Of a DNA stretch of 64,000 bases, positions 52,171 to 60,858 are shown piece by piece. The notes under the pieces were generated by a model that saw only the letters and a list, made by a program, of their open reading frames with translations, did no database searches and had not been told where the DNA came from. Position 1 is the first letter of the stretch. Each line of letters starts with the position of its first letter. Both the position numbers and the translations under genes were made by a program. This DNA is from Glutamicibacter arilaitensis Re117. Lineage in GTDB: Bacteria > Actinomycetota > Actinomycetes > Actinomycetales > Micrococcaceae. Location of the stretch: contig NC_014550.1 of the NCBI RefSeq assembly GCF_000197735.1, forward strand, positions 3,100,001-3,164,000. Reading direction: 5' to 3'.

Positions 52171-52205
52171 TCCCCTTGTCATATGATGGCACTCACATAA
52201 GGGGA
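52171..52205 (+). promoter_or_regulatory. Inverted repeat around a -10 element before the AGCS gene
   Basis: TCCCCTT (52171-52177) and AAGGGGA (52199-52205) flank a TATGAT (52182-52187) that could be the -10 of the symporter gene. The IR may be an operator or a 5'-end hairpin. Confidence 0.4.
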
Positions 52206-52264
52206 TCGGCTTCTGGCTTGAGACTCTTGATCATCAGTCACTCGCAAATAAGGATGTTAAATCC

Positions 52265-53755
52265 ATGGACGATTTGGGCGCTCTCTTCGGAGATATTTCC
52301 TCCGTCATTTGGGGACCGTTTGTCCTCATCCCGCTACTTTTGGGCACTGGCCTGTACCTGACTATCCGTTTGGGCGGACTGCAGTTCATCAAGCTCGCCG
52401 CAGCGTTGCGGCTCGGGCTGCTCAAACGCAAAGATGCTGAAGCCGAAGGTGACATCTCGCAGTTCCAGGCACTGACTACGGCGCTGGCCGCCACTGTTGG
52501 TACCGGCAATATTGTCGGTGTTGCGACCGCCATCGGTATCGGTGGCCCGGGTGCACTGTTCTGGATGTGGGTTACCGGCCTGCTCGGCATGGCATCGAAG
52601 TACACCGAGGCCTACCTCGGCGTGCGCTTCCGTGGCACTGACGCAGCCGGTGAAAAATCCGGCGGTCCGCAGTACTACCTGGAACGCGGCATCAAGGGAC
52701 CGTTCGGCAAGTTCTTGGCGCTGTTCTTCGCTATTGCCGCTACCCTGGCCTGCTTCGGCATCGGCAACATGACCCAGGGCAACTCCATTGCCGCTAACTT
52801 GGATAACTCCTTCAACGTGACCCCATGGGTTACTGGTGTCGTCCTGACCGTGCTGTCCATCGCCGTACTGGTTGGCGGCATCAAGTCCATCGGCCGCGTT
52901 ACCGCTGGTTTCGTTCCGGTAATGATCATCTTCTACGTCGCTGCATCGATTTACATCCTGATCTCCAACGTCAGCGGCATCCCTGCCGCTTTCGGACAGA
53001 TCTTCACCGACGCTTTCACCGGCACCTCGGCTGTTGGCGGCTTCGTCGGTTCGGCGATCATCATCGCTGTCCAGTACGGTGTGGCTCGCGGTATCTTCTC
53101 CAACGAGTCCGGCATGGGTTCGGCTGCTATCGCGGCTGCTTCGGCACAGACCACCCACCCTGTTCGTCAGGGCCTGGTCTCCATGACCCAGACGTTCATC
53201 GACACCATCATCGTCGTTACCTGCACCGGCTTGGTCATCGTCACCACCGGTACGTGGAATATGATCGATGAAGAAACCGGTGAACAGATCTCCGCCGCGC
53301 TGATGACCGGTCAGGCATTCACCAACGGCCTGCCTGGTGAGTGGGGCCACTGGATCGTGACTATCGGTCTGGTCATGTTCGCATTCTCCACCATCCTGGG
53401 CTGGTGCTACTACGGTGAGCGCAATATCGAGCGTCTCTTCGGCCGCAAGCTGGTCATGCCATTCCGCATCGTCTTCTCGCTGGTCGTCTACGTAGGCTGC
53501 ACCACCGAGCTGACCGCCGTCTGGAACTTCTCCGACATGATGAACGGCCTGATGGCCCTTCCAAACCTTGTCGGCCTGCTGATCCTCTCGGGCATGGTTG
53601 TCCGCGAAACCCGCTGGTACCTCAAGCATGATCCGAAGCTGGAAGCCAACAAGGCCCAGATCGAGGACTTCATGAATGAGCGTCCAGGCTGGGCTGAGTG
53701 GAAAGCCGGCGATGTAGTCGGCTCTTCGCACCACCGCGGTGCTCACGAGGTATAA
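52265..53755 (+). CDS. Sodium:alanine/glycine symporter (AGCS family)
   Basis: A 496-residue AGCS transporter with about 11 spans. The signature is TALAATVGTGNIVGVATAIG, and GIFSNESGMGSAAIAAASAQ, TTHPVRQGLVSMTQTFIDTI are also conserved. It imports alanine or glycine with sodium. The gene is monocistronic and ends at a strong terminator. No glycine riboswitch was seen in front. Confidence 0.93.
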   Translation: MDDLGALFGDISSVIWGPFVLIPLLLGTGLYLTIRLGGLQFIKLAAALRLGLLKRKDAEAEGDISQFQALTTALAATVGTGNIVGVATAIGIGGPGALFWMWVTGLLGMASKYTEAYLGVRFRGTDAAGEKSGGPQYYLERGIKGPFGKFLALFFAIAATLACFGIGNMTQGNSIAANLDNSFNVTPWVTGVVLTVLSIAVLVGGIKSIGRVTAGFVPVMIIFYVAASIYILISNVSGIPAAFGQIFTDAFTGTSAVGGFVGSAIIIAVQYGVARGIFSNESGMGSAAIAAASAQTTHPVRQGLVSMTQTFIDTIIVVTCTGLVIVTTGTWNMIDEETGEQISAALMTGQAFTNGLPGEWGHWIVTIGLVMFAFSTILGWCYYGERNIERLFGRKLVMPFRIVFSLVVYVGCTTELTAVWNFSDMMNGLMALPNLVGLLILSGMVVRETRWYLKHDPKLEANKAQIEDFMNERPGWAEWKAGDVVGSSHHRGAHEV

Positions 53756-53768
53756 CCCCCGTAGACTA

Positions 53769-53818
53769 AAAGAACCCGTTCAGCAGCTGATTGATTTCAA
53801 CTGCTGAACGGGTTCTTT
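53769..53818. terminator. Strong bidirectional terminator
   Basis: A perfect 18-bp stem AAAGAACCCGTTCAGCAG with its complement between the convergent AGCS and CitE-like genes. Confidence 0.92.
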
Positions 53819-53841
53819 GCGTTCTAGCTAAAGTTAGATTC

Positions 53842-54687
53842 CTATGCGTTCCACAAACCGTAGGAGTCGGCCAGGTCGGCAATCTTCTGTGCACGGGCCA
53901 GACGTGGCAAGTACGAGCCATCGCCCACCGAAGCACCGGCAGCGTGCGCTTCGAGCAGTTCCATGGCCCAAGACAGCTCATCCTCACTAGGCGCCAGGGC
54001 AGCGTTGATGCCATCAACGTGCTCGGTGGACAGTGAAAGCTTGCCGGTCATGCCCATGGAGGCGGTCACACGGGTTTCCTCGGTCACCTTGGCTGCATCG
54101 GCACCTGCCGGCGGAGGTCCGTCAATGGCGCCTGGCAGCTTGCCCACACGTGAAGCGATCACCAATCGGCCGCGTGCATAGGCCAAGGCCATTGGGTCAT
54201 CGGAAACACCGGTGTCCTTGCGGAAGTCGTTAATGCCGAAGGCCAAGCGGAACGTGCCCGGAGCCGAGGCAATCTTGGTTGCGTTCTCGACACCCAGTGC
54301 GGTTTCAATCAGGGCCAGTACCGGGGTACCTGCACGCAAGCGCATAGCGGAGTAGGTGACTTGTTCAGGCTGCTCGGTCATGGCCAGCATGATTCCGCGC
54401 AGGCCCGGGGTGCCAGAAAGTGCTGCAAGGTCATCGGCCCAGAAGTCAGTATCGATTCCGTTAACGCGAACCCAGGCGGTCATGCCGTTGGACAGGGCAC
54501 GAACCACGTTGTCGCGAGCTTGGATCTTCTGATCATCAGGAACGGCAGCTTCCATATCGAAAATCACCGAGTCTGCTTCGCATGCCAGCGAAGGAGCGAA
54601 GGTCTCCTCCTTGGCCGCATTGACCAAGAGCCAGGAACGGGACAATTTTGCAGGAAGAGCCGCTGCTCGATGATTTCGGAAAGCCAT
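53842..54687 (-). CDS. HpcH/HpaI aldolase / CitE-like lyase
   Basis: A 281-residue TIM-barrel enzyme. LLVNAAKEETFAPSLACEAD, SVIFDMEAAVPDDQKIQARD, VRVNGIDTDFWADDLAAL, and LALIETALGVENATKIA carry the CitE-family residues for Mg-CoA-ester binding. In actinobacteria such proteins are often (3S)-malyl-CoA or citramalyl-CoA lyase/thioesterases. I chose ATG 54687 (AGGAAGC just before it) instead of an upstream non-homologous extension. It is monocistronic. Confidence 0.85.
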   Translation of the reverse strand: MAFRNHRAAALPAKLSRSWLLVNAAKEETFAPSLACEADSVIFDMEAAVPDDQKIQARDNVVRALSNGMTAWVRVNGIDTDFWADDLAALSGTPGLRGIMLAMTEQPEQVTYSAMRLRAGTPVLALIETALGVENATKIASAPGTFRLAFGINDFRKDTGVSDDPMALAYARGRLVIASRVGKLPGAIDGPPPAGADAAKVTEETRVTASMGMTGKLSLSTEHVDGINAALAPSEDELSWAMELLEAHAAGASVGDGSYLPRLARAQKIADLADSYGLWNA

Positions 54688-55300
54688 GCTTCCTACACTA
54701 CTCACTTGACCCTCTAAGCTTCCACTGGCCATGCACAGTATTTGATTCAAGTCCGCCAAAAGCCGTGAAACGCTCCGCTGAAGCCGTTGGTTTCCACCCT
54801 TCCAGTTTCACTGCGCAAGCAGCAGCATCAGCCACCTCGACATGCATCCAGCAGTACAGCCCTGCACTTCCCGCATCGTTTTCCCTGCTCTATACCGGTC
54901 TGGAAATTTGCGGAACTAGGCATCGAATGAGCTGAACCTACTACTCAACTAGCTTCCGTTTATTCCACGTGTGATAAACGGAAGATTTTGCTCGAAGAAT
55001 TCCGGCCACATTCATCCCTTCCGGCCGCTTTCATCCCTTGAAGGTTCATGGTCCCAAGATCTTCTTGGCGCAAAAATCACCACTCGCGTGCAGATGCCTT
55101 CTGCCGAAGCAAATCTCCCGATCGCTTATTCTCCGCCGGATTCCAGTGGCATATAACCAAATTCACAACTATTAAGCTCGCTCGCAGTGGCCGATGACGA
55201 CCAAATATAGCTAGCCAATGCATCTGTTATAACCTCATTCCGCGGTCTTGTTCGTCCTCCAAGCAGACCGTCTCCTTCGAAAGGCCGAAGGAATCTGCTC
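54688..55300. other. Non-coding region of about 610 bases
   Basis: No convincing gene. It contains one hairpin (54953-54984, arms CTTCCGTTTA and TAAACGGAAG, followed by ATTTTG) and presumably the promoters of the divergent CitE-like and cycA genes. Confidence 0.45.
54953..54984 (+). repeat. Terminator-like inverted repeat in the gap
   Basis: Perfect 10-bp arms, 12-base loop, with ATTTTG after it on the + strand. There is no recognised gene ending in front of it. Confidence 0.45.
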
Positions 55301-56782
55301 ATGAAAGGCGCAGCCGTGGCGAATGCTCCCACGCAACTGAAAACCGATTCCGACGGAACGAAACTTGAGCGCGGCCTGTCCAGCAGGCACATCCAGCTCA
55401 TGGCGATCTCCGGAGCAGTCGGCACCGGATTGTTCATGGGCTCAGGAAAGACCATTTCTGCCGCTGGACCGTCGGTCATTTTCGTCTACATGATCATCGG
55501 TTTCATGCTCTTCTTCGTCATGCGCGCCATGGGAGAAATCCTGCTCAGCAACCTGAGCTACAAGACTTTTGCGGAATTCGCCGGTGATCTTCTGGGACCT
55601 TGGGCTGCCTTTTTCACGGGATGGACCTACTGGTTCTGCTGGGTCGTCACCGGCATTGCCGACGTAGTTGCGATCGCGCAGTACGTTGCCTACTGGTGGG
55701 CTGAGATCCCGTTGTGGATCCCTGCACTTTGCTGCATTCTGTTGCTTGTCGGATTGAATCTGCCTACGGTGAAGGCGTTTGGCGAAACCGAGTTCTGGTT
55801 CTCCTTGGTGAAAATCGTTGCAATCTTGGCATTGATCGTCTGCGGGCTAGCCATGGTCGTCACCGGGTTCAGCTCTTCGGATGGCGATACCGCTTCCTTC
55901 GTCCACCTGTGGGCCCACGGCGGCATGTTCCCAACCGGTTTCATGGGTTTCGTAGCAGGCTTCCAAATCGCGGTCTTCGCGTTTGTCGGCATCGAATTGG
56001 TTGGTACAGCGGCTGCCGAGACCAAGGATCCTGAAAAGAATCTGCCCAAGGCCATCAACTCAATTCCACTGCGCGTGATCCTCTTCTACGTCGGCGCTTT
56101 GACAGTCTTGATGGCTGTAACGCCTTGGTACAAGTTCACTGCTAATGCATCGCCATTCGTTGGCATGTTCTCCATGGCTGGTTTGGCCGCCGCTGCTGGT
56201 CTGGTCAACTTTGTTGTACTGACCGCCGCCGCTTCCAGTGCGAATTCCGGGATCTACTCGACTTCGCGCATGCTGTTCGCTTTGTCCCAAGATGGCGACG
56301 CTCCACGGAAGTTCGGCAAGCTTTCTGCCACCCAGGTGCCACGTAATGCTTTGTTGTTCTCCTGCATTTTCCTTCTTGCGGCCGTCGTGCTGTTGTACGC
56401 AGGTGACTCCGTAGCGCAGGCCTTCACGTTGGTCACCACCGTATCGGCGTTGTGCTTCATGTTTGTCTGGTCAATGATTCTGATCAGCTACTTGGCTTTC
56501 CGCAAGTGCCGACCACAGCTGCATGACGCCTCGGAATTCAAGGTTCCCGGTGGCATGGGAGCCCCTTACATGGTGCTCGCCTTCTTCGTCTTCATTTTGT
56601 GGGCTTTGACCACGCAAGCCGATACTCGCGCAGCATTGCTGGCTACGCCCCTATGGTTCCTAGTTGTTGGAATCTTCTATCTGAAGGTGCGCAAGTCCAA
56701 ACGCCATCAGCAGCTGCGTGCAGCGCATCGAGCAAAAGCTCTCTCTGAGAACAAAGCTGCCGAGGCCTACCGCCGTGGCTAA
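55301..56782 (+). CDS. cycA: D-serine/D-alanine/glycine permease (CycA-like)
   Basis: A 493-residue APC-family permease. The N-terminal signature is RHIQLMAISGAVGTGLFMGS, with GKTISAAGPSVIFVYMIIGF, followed by WAAFFTGWTYWFCWVVTGIA, closely resembling CycA. The C-terminal tail is basic. The ribosome site is AAGGAA. It should import D-serine, D-alanine, glycine and perhaps other amino acids. It follows by 3 kb the AGCS symporter of overlapping specificity. Confidence 0.9.
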   Translation: MKGAAVANAPTQLKTDSDGTKLERGLSSRHIQLMAISGAVGTGLFMGSGKTISAAGPSVIFVYMIIGFMLFFVMRAMGEILLSNLSYKTFAEFAGDLLGPWAAFFTGWTYWFCWVVTGIADVVAIAQYVAYWWAEIPLWIPALCCILLLVGLNLPTVKAFGETEFWFSLVKIVAILALIVCGLAMVVTGFSSSDGDTASFVHLWAHGGMFPTGFMGFVAGFQIAVFAFVGIELVGTAAAETKDPEKNLPKAINSIPLRVILFYVGALTVLMAVTPWYKFTANASPFVGMFSMAGLAAAAGLVNFVVLTAAASSANSGIYSTSRMLFALSQDGDAPRKFGKLSATQVPRNALLFSCIFLLAAVVLLYAGDSVAQAFTLVTTVSALCFMFVWSMILISYLAFRKCRPQLHDASEFKVPGGMGAPYMVLAFFVFILWALTTQADTRAALLATPLWFLVVGIFYLKVRKSKRHQQLRAAHRAKALSENKAAEAYRRG

Positions 56783-56806
56783 CCGCTTCAACGAGCAAGT
56801 AGCAAC

Positions 56807-57235
56807 CTAATTGTGCCGAGCCACGACGTATTCATGCGGCATGTCCCTGCCGACAAACAAAACTTCTAGCAGTCCCGTGCTTTCGCCGTATCGCTGGTAA
56901 GCCATGGGAACTTGCTTGCGGATCCCGGAACTGATTTTCGAGAAGTACAGCAATGTCCCGTCTTTCCACCGCCCGGTATGCCCGTGCGCGAAAACCTCAT
57001 TGCAGTCCAGCACAGAGTCGGAATATCCGTTGAGCAACTGGATACTGTCTTCTGCGTTCAGCCCTCGAACGATGAATTCGGGATGACCGATGCGGGACAA
57101 GCCAACTGTGTAGGCAAAGGGTTGGCTCATGCGGTCTGGCTCAACAAAAATCACGACTCGTCCATGGTCGCGGATCTGCCGATCCGCCTTGGCTTCGACT
57201 TGCTTGCGGGTCATTCCATTGCACATATCGCACAT
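56807..57235 (-). CDS. DUF4262 protein, first copy
   Basis: A 142-residue protein from ATG 57235 (AGAGGAA upstream), beginning MCDMCNGM with a CxxC pair. The DUF4262 signature is FAYTVGLSRIGHPEFIVRGL. The family has no known function. It is the second gene of a pair: its start lies 31 bases beyond the stop of the paralogue at 57267. Confidence 0.78.
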   Translation of the reverse strand: MCDMCNGMTRKQVEAKADRQIRDHGRVVIFVEPDRMSQPFAYTVGLSRIGHPEFIVRGLNAEDSIQLLNGYSDSVLDCNEVFAHGHTGRWKDGTLLYFSKISSGIRKQVPMAYQRYGESTGLLEVLFVGRDMPHEYVVARHN

Positions 57236-57266
57236 GTTCAGGTTCCTCTCTTTCCTCCGCTTTTCC

Positions 57267-57731
57267 TCAAGCAATGCGGCGCAGATCCCGGTGAGCTGGC
57301 CGTTGCTGGATTACGGTGAAGTCCCTGGGAGCAATGCAGGACAGAGCCGTTACCGGGGTGTCGCCAAGGACTTGCTCCATGAGTGGTAGATTGTGCGGTT
57401 CCGCCTCTTGATCGCAAAAGACGAGCTCGCTGAATAGCGGTGTGTCGTGAATACCCTCGGAAAATACTTGGCCATGTTCGACGACCTGTGTCGCCAGATA
57501 AGTCAAAAGTCCGAAAACATCATCTTCTTCTCCACCAACGCTGACAATTTCAGGATGTCCACGTTTTGCCAGGCCCAGTGTGTACCCAACGACTTGTTGC
57601 CGCTTTGCCAGGCTTCCGAGTACTACGGCAAACCCTTGCGCTGCTATTTCGCTGGAAGCAATACAGCCAAGTAACTGCATTTCAGGCAGAGAGCTGCGGA
57701 CGCTGAGGTGGACGCCATCCAGATCGCTCAT
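57267..57731 (-). CDS. DUF4262 protein, second copy
   Basis: A 154-residue protein (ATG 57731). It shares with its neighbour the core VGYTLGLAKRGHPEIVSVGG and the later QVVEHGQVFSEG segment (compare NEVFAHGHTG), but lacks the N-terminal CxxC. It is a diverged tandem duplicate in the same operon, transcribed first. The function is unknown. Confidence 0.72.
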   Translation of the reverse strand: MSDLDGVHLSVRSSLPEMQLLGCIASSEIAAQGFAVVLGSLAKRQQVVGYTLGLAKRGHPEIVSVGGEEDDVFGLLTYLATQVVEHGQVFSEGIHDTPLFSELVFCDQEAEPHNLPLMEQVLGDTPVTALSCIAPRDFTVIQQRPAHRDLRRIA

Positions 57732-57851
57732 CGCATTCCTCCTTGGTTGATCTGATGTCAGCAAGTGTGGCGCGAAATGATGGCACTGGCAGGAATTTCT
57801 TGCGATTGTGGATATCTGTTGGCCAAAGCCTCGAAATAGGCCAAGGCGCGA

Positions 57852-57892
57852 AAAAGCACTGCCAGCAACGAGTCGTTGCCGGCAGTGCTTTT
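57852..57892 (-). terminator. Terminator of the malic enzyme gene
   Basis: An 18-bp stem with one mismatch (AAAAGCACTGCCAGCAAC against its complement) followed by TTTTTCG on the minus strand, 13 bases past the stop codon. Confidence 0.9.
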
Positions 57893-57904
57893 AGTGCGAG
57901 GTTT

Positions 57905-59080
57905 CTACTTGGTCTTTTCCGCTTCAGCAGCCACTGCGGCGGCTACAGCAGGCATCACCCGATCGTCGGTTGCCGAGGGGATGATGTAATCCGCGGCCAG
58001 ATCTTCGCCAACCAAATCGGCAATGGCATGCGCGGCAGCCACCTTCATGCCTTCGGTGATCTTCTTGGCTCCGGAATCCAGGGCTCCACGGAAGATGCCT
58101 GGGAAGGCAAGTACGTTGTTGATCTGGTTCGGGAAGTCGCTGCGGCCAGTCGCGACCACGGCCGCGTACTTGGCAGCAACATCCGGCATGATTTCCGGGG
58201 TTGGGTTGGACAGGGCAAAGATGATTGCATCCTTGTTCATCTTCGCAACCGCTGCTTCTTCGAAGGACGAGGAAGACAGGCCGACAACAACGTCAGCACC
58301 GTCCAAGGCCTCGGCCAGTCCGCCCATGACGTCTTCGCGGTTGGTGCGGCCAGCCAGATCGGCCTTGATCGGATTCAGGTCATCGCGTTCACGGTGGATG
58401 GTGCCACGCGAATCAAGCACGATGACGTCATCTACTCCAGCCGAAAGCAGCAGGTTGGTTACCGCGACACCGGCCGACCCTGCACCAGAGACCACGACCT
58501 TCAACGAACTGATATCGCGCTTGGTTTGGCGGGCCGCGCCGATCAAAGCGACCAGAACTACCACGGCGGTGCCGTGCTGGTCATCGTGCATCACTGGGAT
58601 ATCCAGTGCTTCGATGAGCCGCTTTTCAATTTCGAAGCAGCGCGGGGCGGAGATGTCTTCCAGGTTCACTGCACCGAAGCTGGGGCGCAGGCGGATGACC
58701 GTTTCGACGATTTCATCAACATCGGTGGTGTCCAGAACCAGCGGGATGGAGTCCAGTCCCCCGAATTCCTTGAACAGCGCGCTCTTGCCTTCCATCACCG
58801 GCAGGGATGCTGCCGCACCAATGTTGCCCAGACCCAGTACTGCGGTGCCGTCGGAGACGACGGCGACCAGGCGGGAGGCCCAGGTGTGGGTGGCGTGCTT
58901 GGACGGATCATCGGCGATGGCTTGGGAAACCTTGGCTACACCCGGGGTGTAGGCGATGGACAGATCGCGCTTGGTGTTCAGTGGCATCTTGGACTGGACA
59001 GAGAGTTTGCCACCCAGGTGGGCGTCGAAAACCTCTGCGTCGGTGATGGTGGACAGGTCTTTAGTGGATTCAATAGACAT
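57905..59080 (-). CDS. NAD(P)-dependent malic enzyme
   Basis: A 391-residue short-type malic enzyme. Conserved are IAYTPGVAKVSQAI (catalytic Tyr), RLVAVVSDGTAVLGLGNIGA, VMEGKSALFKEFGG (catalytic Lys), the FNLEDI-type metal segment AVNLEDISAPRCFEIE, MHDDQHGTAVVVL and the Rossmann VSGAGSAGVAV. It converts malate to pyruvate and CO2, which suits growth on lactate and amino acids. It is monocistronic; NAD or NADP use cannot be told. Confidence 0.92.
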   Translation of the reverse strand: MSIESTKDLSTITDAEVFDAHLGGKLSVQSKMPLNTKRDLSIAYTPGVAKVSQAIADDPSKHATHTWASRLVAVVSDGTAVLGLGNIGAAASLPVMEGKSALFKEFGGLDSIPLVLDTTDVDEIVETVIRLRPSFGAVNLEDISAPRCFEIEKRLIEALDIPVMHDDQHGTAVVVLVALIGAARQTKRDISSLKVVVSGAGSAGVAVTNLLLSAGVDDVIVLDSRGTIHRERDDLNPIKADLAGRTNREDVMGGLAEALDGADVVVGLSSSSFEEAAVAKMNKDAIIFALSNPTPEIMPDVAAKYAAVVATGRSDFPNQINNVLAFPGIFRGALDSGAKKITEGMKVAAAHAIADLVGEDLAADYIIPSATDDRVMPAVAAAVAAEAEKTK

Positions 59081-59296
59081 TGAATAGCTCTTCTTTCAAG
59101 AAAGTTCTGATTGACGAAAACGCAGTACCCACGAAGTTGGTGGCAGAGCGTAGGAACGCGCATGACCATTCATCCGACCGCAACGGAGCGTGACCCGCAG
59201 ACAATTAAGCTGGGCTTCAGGCTTCCATATACACAATTCCCACAAGGGCTCCGCCGGGTGAGACTGGAGTATCCGCCGTGGTGTGCCGGAAGATGG
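59081..59296. other. Non-coding divergent region
   Basis: About 210 bases (380 to the next start) without a gene; contains the minus-strand promoter of the malic enzyme, not resolved, and on the + side the promoter listed at 59297-59325. Confidence 0.4.
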
Positions 59297-59325
59297 TTGG
59301 TCAGTACTTTCTTTAGACCTACAAT
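59297..59325 (+). promoter_or_regulatory. Promoter of the HTH/membrane-protein operon
   Basis: -35 TTGGTC (59297-59302), a 17-bp spacer and -10 TACAAT (59320-59325), leaving a leader of about 130 bases before the ATG at 59462. Confidence 0.6.
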
Positions 59326-59461
59326 TTCCACCATACGGGAACCGTTCGGCGCGATACAACCCCCATTCGTCGCATCGGCGTCATAAACGATTTGCCATCT
59401 GCCAAAGGCAACGGGCCGTCATGAGGTGCGCCAAAAGCACATCTCAGGCAAAATAAGGGCC

Positions 59462-59851
59462 ATGGCATCACCGACTTCAGCACTGGGCAAGGTCCGCACT
59501 TTCGAGGCATTGGACGAGAAGACCACGAAGCGACTTCGCCGCGCCTTGGACGAGTCAAACGACACGACGGTGTTCGTCAACGGCACCGCACTGCAGCTGC
59601 CAAAAGAAGCACATCAAGCGTTGATTGAGGTGCTCTCGCGTTTTGCTGATGGCGAGCCGGTCAGCATTGGTACGCCAGAGCTGCTGCTCAATACTTCGCA
59701 GGCAGCTCAGCTGGCCGGGATCTCCAACAGCTACCTGCGTAAATTGGCCGATGCTGGAATCATCGAAGTGGAATACCGCGGCACGCATCGCCGCATACGC
59801 CCGAGCGCAATTCAAGCTTGGTTGGATTCGCGCGCCGAGACCGAGAGGTGA
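59462..59851 (+). CDS. Excisionase/antitoxin-like HTH protein
   Basis: A 129-residue protein. The N-terminal half (TVFVNGTALQLPKEAHQALI, then EVLSRFADGEPVSI) and the C-terminal MerR/excisionase-type HTH (NTSQAAQLAGISNSYLRKLA, DAGIIEVEYRGTHRRIRPSA) match the layout of antitoxins that usually accompany PIN-domain toxins. Here the partner is a membrane protein whose GTG overlaps this stop codon. It is expected to bind its own promoter. Confidence 0.75.
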   Translation: MASPTSALGKVRTFEALDEKTTKRLRRALDESNDTTVFVNGTALQLPKEAHQALIEVLSRFADGEPVSIGTPELLLNTSQAAQLAGISNSYLRKLADAGIIEVEYRGTHRRIRPSAIQAWLDSRAETER

Positions 59852-60705
59852 AACCGTCTTCCGTCGGGGCGGCCAGCGCCCCTCAGGAAGTCGTTTGGTG
59901 GGACCGGCTGCTGATTCGGCTTCCAGGCTATTCGCTCTTTGCGTGGATGGGTGCCTATGGCATGTACCAAGCCGGCTACGTCACCTTGGGCTCCGCGGTA
60001 CTGCTCTTCTTCACGGTGGCCCTGCCCTTGCTGGCAGGTTGGCAGGTTTTCCAAGTCATGCGCAGCCGCAAACGTGTTCAGGCTTGGCGAAGTTCCCAAC
60101 GAATTGCCCAGGGCAATCTGGGTGTTCCCAACGTGCCCGAAATCCGGGCGAAGCTTGAACAGATCCGCACATCCGGGCTCTATCGCCCGGAGCCCCAAAA
60201 GCCACGGTTTGGCTCCCTGGCCATTTTCTGCATCATCCTTGCGGTGGCCGCGCTCGCTATTACCGTGGGAATTTTGCTGGCTAAGCTGGGTATTGTCGCG
60301 TTGACTGCGTTCGCAATCGTCGGGTTGCTCATGGCTGCAATACGTCCGCTGCAACTCATGGGCGTCCAGAATCGGGCGTACCGGGCAGTGGCCTCCATTT
60401 CCGAGAAGCTGCGCGAAGTTCGAGAACTGGTGGTCCAAGAGCGCCAGCTGTCCAGCCGGCAGCGCACCACGCAAGCTGTTAACAGCGTATTGGATATGTC
60501 CTTGCAAATCATCGACATGGCCATTGACCATTCCAAGTCCGGCTACTTTCGGGCTTCGGTGGATTGCGTTGATCTGCTGGATCTCTTGGCGCAAGAGTGC
60601 TGGCTAGGCGGGAGCAAGCCCCAGAACCTCGTTGAGAAACTTCGCGGACGCGTGAACGCGGCGCTGGGCCAACTGCACATTGAGGAACGCAATTCCTTGC
60701 GCTGA
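59848..60705 (+). CDS. Membrane protein coupled to the HTH gene, unknown function
   Basis: A 285-residue protein from GTG 59848, overlapping the HTH stop by 4 bases. Two membrane-helix pairs are at about residues 29-68 and 120-165; the C-terminal ~120 residues are soluble and helical with charged, coiled-coil-like stretches (ISEKLREVRELVVQERQLSS). There is no PIN domain or other nuclease motif. No family was recognised. It may be the toxin or the effector part of a two-gene module. Confidence 0.68.
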   Translation: MKPSSVGAASAPQEVVWWDRLLIRLPGYSLFAWMGAYGMYQAGYVTLGSAVLLFFTVALPLLAGWQVFQVMRSRKRVQAWRSSQRIAQGNLGVPNVPEIRAKLEQIRTSGLYRPEPQKPRFGSLAIFCIILAVAALAITVGILLAKLGIVALTAFAIVGLLMAAIRPLQLMGVQNRAYRAVASISEKLREVRELVVQERQLSSRQRTTQAVNSVLDMSLQIIDMAIDHSKSGYFRASVDCVDLLDLLAQECWLGGSKPQNLVEKLRGRVNAALGQLHIEERNSLR

Positions 60706-60858
60706 GGAAGAAGAATCAAGGCGTTGGGGGCGCAGATCTTGCCAACGCGTGAATTTCCTGCTGGAATACCAAAGTATTCTATTTGAAAACAAACCATGTG
60801 CCGCACCCAGCGCAGGAACCCCGCTCCCCGGCCCCGGGAGCTTTCGCCAAGGAGAACC

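Noticed and set aside
54648..54935. Possible 95-residue + strand gene
   Set aside because: It overlaps the start of the CitE-like gene, has no ribosome site and an unnatural composition.
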